NCBI GenBank assembly: GCA_022606135.1
Contig: JABYQN010000015.1
Coordinates: forward strand, 496,001 to 560,000
Length of the DNA stretch: 64,000 nt
Direction of reading: 5' to 3'
DNA from: Fomes fomentarius
Lineage: Eukaryota > Basidiomycota > Agaricomycetes > Polyporales > Polyporaceae
In this document: positions 59,376-64,000 of the stretch, piece by piece
Position numbering within the stretch: position 1 is the first letter of the stretch
Layout of the letters: the number at the start of each line of letters is the position of its first letter
Notes under the pieces: generated by a model
The model's input: the letters and a program-made list of their open reading frames with translations, nothing else
Databases searched by the model: none
Told to the model about the DNA's origin: nothing
Program-made: the position numbers and the translations under genes

Positions 59376-62300
59376 ATGCTGTTACCCTCAGACAGACATG
59401 TTCAAGCACCTATTTTGCCAGAAGAGAATCCCTTGCACCTCAGAGGGTGCATGGTGTATTTCAAGACAGTCGCTGGGTGCAAGCAACATATTGCCGCCAT
59501 ACATGACCTTGAGGCCCAACTGCACGGTGCAACCCTGGACCCTCCACCACTCTATCACCCCAGTTTCATCATACCCCACCAGGACAATCACGCCATCAAC
59601 ATCAATGCAGGCAATGGTGATGGACCAGGTCCCAATGCTGGAGGCGTTCAACCGGAGGATCACCAGCCAATCCAGACAGAGGTATCTGTGGAGACGCATC
59701 CCCACCTCACCAGTAAGTGTCCCTGTGCTGCTACGCACCCCAAGACTCATCATACATTCAAAGGTACTCCCTGCGACCCCACTGGGCAGCCACCCCCCAC
59801 AGGTGCACCTCCGTCTGCAAGGCCAGGCCCTCGGAACAATGATTACAGGCCATACAAGTCACACGCCCAGTTCCAGATTGCTGACTTTCTGTATTGCGAG
59901 GTCCAGATGTCTGGCAATCATATGGACAAGTTGATGAATCTGTGGACTGCATACAGTGACTCATCGCCATTCACAGATCATCAGCACATGTACTCCACCA
60001 TCGATGCAATCCCACTCGCTGACATAAAGTGGCATGCTTTTGTTGTCACATACACAGGACCACGCCCTGAAAGCAAAGTCCCTGCTTGGATGGAGGCTGA
60101 ATACTTGGTATACTACTGTTGTCCCCGGCAGGTCCTCCATGCGCAACTCGGTAATCGCGAGTTGAATGGCGAGGTGGATTATGTCCCTAAGAAGATATAC
60201 CATGGTGACAAACGCATCCTGCAGAATTTTATGTCAGGTGACTGGGTATGGACGCAGGCAGTATGTGATCATTTCAACTACAAGGTGTACCTGCTATTCA
60301 ATACTATATCCTCCAGGATGAGATAGCACAAGATCCTCGAACACATGGATCGACATTCTGCCCAGTGATACTAGGTAGCAACAAGACCACTGTTTCAGTG
60401 GCGACTGGGCAAAATGATTACTGGCTGCTCTATATGTCCAACAGCCTTGTTCACAACACTGCCCGATGAGCTCAACGTAATGCAGTTTCCCTCATTGCCT
60501 TTCTGGCTATCCTGAAGAGTGAGTACGCCTCTGGGTCCCATACAGCAACTCTATACTCCCTCCCTGAATGAAATCACTGACTCCTGTTGCAGCCGACCAC
60601 GAGTTTGCCGACGATGCAAAGTTTCGCAAGTTCCACTGGCAGCTCTTTCACACATTGCTACACACTATTCTTTGCTCGCTCAAGCTGGGAATGACTGTGC
60701 CTGAAGTTGTCCGCTACCCCGACAGGCATTTCTGGCACACAATCTATGGCCTTGGACCCTACATCGCTGACTACCTAAAGCAGTCTCTGCTTGCTTGCGT
60801 CGTCTATGGATGGTGTGCAAAGTAAGTTATGTTTCCACAAACCCATTTGTCCCCCTGCCGGTTTCTGGCACGGCTATACGCTTTCTCATGTTTCAAGTTG
60901 GTGACACCATTGCAGGCCGTACCCTCTGATCCACTACTGAGGGTACACATCTGTTTCACTTGTCACCTGATCACTCTCTTGCTCCTTCGAACACTCTTCC
61001 TCTTCACCATTGTCCATGTGAGGTGTCTCATGAATACCTCGCAGATGTGACACACCTAGGCAAGACCTTTATAGTGGTGGAACATGATGCTCTCATGCCA
61101 TCACCAATGCGCTGCTCAACAGCATGGACCTCAAAGCCTTGTGGGACGACTACGGGATTGTAGGCGATCTCCTCGTATGTCTGCCAGTGCTGTTACTACT
61201 TCATCACCTCGCCGCACCTGACTAACCACGTTAACCGATCTAGCCCTTCACTGTTGCATTCCGTTGAGCCGATATCCATGAGATGCTGTCTCTGGACCTG
61301 CTGCATCAGGTGATCAAGGGTACCTTCAAAGATCACCTCATCACCTGGGTGGAGGAGTACCTGGAGCTTGAACATGGCAAGGCCAGTGCCACAGTCATAC
61401 TTGCGGACATCAACCGTAGGTCTGTCGATCATCAGGATCTCTTTCTCAAATCTGAGTCCTTACTGTAACCTGTCATAGGATCGCAGCCACACCACACTTC
61501 TCAGGCCTCCGCCGATTCCCTGAAGGTCGGGGCTTCAAACAATGGACTGGCAACAACTCCAAGGCCCTCATGAAGGCAAGATCTCCCTTGTCTTGAGCAT
61601 ATTTTAAGTCACTCACCGCGTCAATGAATGATACTAGGTGTACCTTGGCACAATTGTTGGCTATGTACCACCTCAGATGGTGCAATGTATGAGCGCATTT
61701 CTAGAATTCTGTTATCTCGTTCGCTGGGACACAATCACCACTTGGACACTACTTCAAATCGAGGATTCCCTGCAGTGTTTTTATCATGACCAGGTCATCT
61801 TCGAGATGACAGGAGTCTGTACCACCGGATTCTCGCTCGCCCGTCAACACTCGCTTGAACATTACCCACTTCTCATACAGAATTATGGTGCACCTAATGG
61901 CCTGTGCTCTTCCATCATGGAGTCGAAGCACATCAAGGCCGTTAAGGAACCTTATCGCCGATCCAATTGTTTTGGAGCCCTTAGCCAGATCCTTTTGATT
62001 AACCAATGACTCGACAAGCTCGCTGCCGCCAAACAGGACTTCACCGCTCGTGGCATGCTGGCTGGACCTTGTCTCCCAAGCATCGACGAGGACAACATCT
62101 GGGATGGACTGGACCTTGAGGAGGACCTGAATGAAGAGGCCACTGTGCGAGAGGAGCAACATGCAATCCTGGATGAGGACAAGGATGGAGGGCTGGTGGA
62201 GGACAACCGGGTGCTGAGCAAGGTCATTCTTGCTAAATGCAAAGGCATGTACAGTGTCTGAATTCGCAGTTATTCTAGTCAGACAACTCATGTTACCTCT

Positions 62301-62967
62301 GGCAGCACATGGTTATCCCAGCTGGCTGCTTGAGCTTGCAGATACTGTCAATGTCCCGCATCTCCCTGAACTAATCCACCGATTCCTTTACCTGCAGATA
62401 CACCCTGACTCCCTGATCCCAGAGGAGCAGATCCAGCTTGATCACTGCCCACTGGCACCGTCACGTGTCTCTGTGTTCCCCTTGGCTGTTGCTGTCTTCT
62501 ACACCCCAAGTGACCTGTGTGGTTCATATGGTATGCAGAAGGAGCGCATACAAGCTATTGGGTCCTGGCGTGGGGGACCCGCATGGTACGGCTGTGCATA
62601 TGTCGTAGATGACGACAAATTGCCAGGCTTCCAAGGACTCAATGTTGTCTGTGTTCTCCTTTTCTTTTCTTTTAAGTCTGATGACAATGTATACCCATGT
62701 GCACTTGTGTCATGGTTTGTCAATGTGAGTGATTGGCCATGTGAAGAGACTGGCATGTGGATGGTGGAGCCACAGGTCGATTCTCATGGTCGGCGTGTAG
62801 TCTCTGTGATACATCTCGACTGCATGCTCCGTGCTGCCCATCTACTATCTATCCCCGGTTCAGATCCTATCCCTAGTCGTCTTAGGCATACAGATACATT
62901 AGATGCTTTCAACGCTCTCTATGTAAACAAGTATGCAGACCATCATGCTCATGAAATAGCTTTTTAA
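59376..62967 (+). pseudogene. Plavaka transposase, inactivated by nonsense mutations
   Basis: Transposase of the fungal Plavaka group. The N-terminus holds a C2H2-like zinc finger (C-x12-H-x4-H in CMVYFKTVAGCKQHIAAIH) that seems to lack its first Cys. Then follow HMDKLMNLWTAYSD, the conserved FMSGDWVWTQA, HGSTFCPVILGSNKTTVSVA, KFRKFHWQLFH, YGLGPYIADY, LLHQVIKGTFKDHL, RFPEGRGFKQWTG, PPQMVQCMSAFLEFCYL, GFSLARQHSLEHY, SIMESKHIKAVKEP, the acidic LDLEEDLNEE region and the C-terminal VFYTPSDLCGSYGM, IGSWRGGPAWYGC and DTLDAFNALYVNKYADHHA. In-frame TGA codons at 60467-60469, 61265-61267 and 62007-62009 stand where the family has Arg. The coding sequence otherwise reads through several short introns. 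Confidence 0.85.
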
Positions 62968-62974
62968 TGCTTCC

Positions 62975-63181
62975 AAATTCAAGTACTAGTGTCCTCCGAG
63001 TACCGATCGGATTATCATCGACGCATATGTACTCAAGGCTAGGTACGTACTAGAGTGACAACCTGCATCTCATTGCTTTGGACTCGCATTTCACAGACTG
63101 TCAAGTCCACTCAAGTTGTTGTAAGTACTTTGACCTTGAGGTCAAGTTTGTCTACTTGTCAGAAGTAGCTAAGCTTGAGCA
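62975..63181. repeat. Right subterminal repeats (TCAAGTAC/GTACTTGA-like)
   Basis: Copies of TTCAAGTACT, ACTCAAGG, GTCAAGTCC, CTCAAGTTG and TACTTGTC within 200 bases of the right end mirror the left subterminal zone. Confidence 0.6.
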
Positions 63182-63217
63182 CAAGTGGCCCTTCAAGGGC
63201 ATGACATATTCCTGATG
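63182..63217 (-). repeat. Right terminal inverted repeat
   Basis: Reads on the minus strand from 63217 as CATCAGGAATATGTCATGC, then CCTTGAAGGGCCACTTG. It pairs with the left repeat at 55309 with few mismatches. Confidence 0.85.
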
Positions 63218-64000
63218 TCACAGATCCCTGCAGGCACGCGATGGTTCAGCGAGGGTAGATCCCTCTGCAAGCCGCATGCCAGCGCCAACCCATTACAACT
63301 ACAAGCCAAGCAATCACCCTGACGACAACCTCCCCCTCGCAAGCAGACCCCACCTCAACGCAAGACGAACGAGCTCCCTGGTTCCGCCCGCGGGCACATA
63401 ACCACAGCACTGCACGCAAGACCGGAGAAGCAGGAATTTTCTTCGTTCTCTCTCTCTCTATACCGGCCTCCTGCAAGCTACCCTACATACCACGCATACT
63501 TACGATACCCATTACGATAGTTTCCTCCCTCTATTACTGTACCCTTGGAGTCCTGGTCCGTGTGTAAATCATCTGCAGTGGCAACATTGGCCGTGCCGGC
63601 CTCGTGCCACTATAAAATCGGAATATATCTATCTATCTAGCAAGGGGTAATATTGTCCACTGGGATCGATATCTTGTCCATGGAAACACCGATTCAGTCA
63701 GAGGTAATTATCAGTATATGGTCAACACTCATATAATGATGTGGTCAACCTCGGGGACTGGTTTATGTCCTGCTTTCCGGAGGTAATCTGTCCTAGTATC
63801 CCGGCGCTATTCTGTCCCTATGGTTCACCTTTCCTGTCTGCACTTTTACCCAGCCTCCCCTTCCTAGCCTACCACCGGGAAAAATTGGAAAGCACACTCA
63901 CGGTACTCTTTATAATGAAGGAGAATTATTCCACACGTTGTACAGTCCCTGATGTTGAATGTATGGCATGATTTTATGGGTGGCCCACACAGGCGCCCAA
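63218..64000. other. Right flank of the transposon, no gene seen
   Basis: Contains a TATAAA at about 63611 followed by TATCTATCTATCTA repeats, and a CTCTCTCTCTCTCT run near 63448. No supportable coding frame. Confidence 0.45.

Larger units (their letters stand above)
55309..63217. mobile_element. Plavaka-type (CACTA-like) DNA transposon, degenerate
   Basis: An element of about 7.9 kb bounded by terminal inverted repeats of about 35 bases with identical first 19 bases. It contains a plus-strand Plavaka transposase (59376-62967) with nonsense mutations and a divergent minus-strand gene (55920-58879). Both subterminal zones are packed with TCAAGTAC/GTACTTGA motifs, probable transposase-binding repeats. 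No clear 3-base target duplication flanks it (CTC left, TCA right; only TC is shared). It is the only full-length mobile element seen in the window. Confidence 0.85.

Noticed and set aside
63448..63660. CT-repeat and TATC microsatellites
   Set aside because: Simple sequence of common length, no sign of function.
1..64000. Secondary-metabolite or defence gene cluster
   Set aside because: Aminotransferase, hydrolase, amylases and kinase are of ordinary housekeeping or secreted types, without a backbone synthase, transporter or regulator.

Overview
This is nuclear DNA of a filamentous basidiomycete, most likely a wood-decay Agaricomycete (Polyporales-like). Genes are cut by many short GT-AG introns of about 45-65 bases, a few with GC donors. 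The window carries ten members of the Agaricomycete-type DUF6533 membrane-protein family, a Plavaka-type transposon and fungal F-box genes. No rRNA, convincing tRNA or CRISPR array was seen.

Layout. 1-1543: 3' part of a first DUF6533 gene. 3543-5774: mitochondrial kynurenine/cysteine-conjugate aminotransferase. 6166-8075: two divergent small heat-shock protein genes around a shared promoter with heat-shock elements. 9097-11215: secreted beta-lactamase-like serine hydrolase. 11274-11480: broken copy of part of an F-box gene found intact 40 kb away. 12830-39380: nine DUF6533 genes, all on the + strand, interrupted by an F-box pseudogene (20640-21902) and a damaged minus-strand F-box gene (about 33826-34779). 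40255-46069: two tandem minus-strand GPI-anchored alpha-amylases. 46538-49155: REX1-type RNA exonuclease. 49920-51412: intact F-box-like gene. 52326-53554: serine/threonine kinase. 55309-63217: Plavaka/CACTA-like transposon with matching terminal inverted repeats, a nonsense-broken transposase and a divergent second gene.

The most striking content is the DUF6533 array. Its members share a nearly invariant exon-length pattern (35, 161, 2, 62, 98, 89, about 197, 16, 46 and 53 bases), including a predicted 2-base micro-exon and a 16-base micro-exon at the same places in all ten copies. Copies group by position: genes 2-4, 5-8 and 9-10 resemble each other most, as expected from local tandem duplication. 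Genes 6-8 were duplicated recently enough that their flanks still align. Copies 7 and 8 carry length changes at one junction that look frame-breaking.

The remaining genes are ordinary housekeeping, stress or secreted-enzyme genes with no visible functional link to the array. Gene models were built by eye from reading frame, splice signals and paralogue comparison. No transcript evidence or database search was available.
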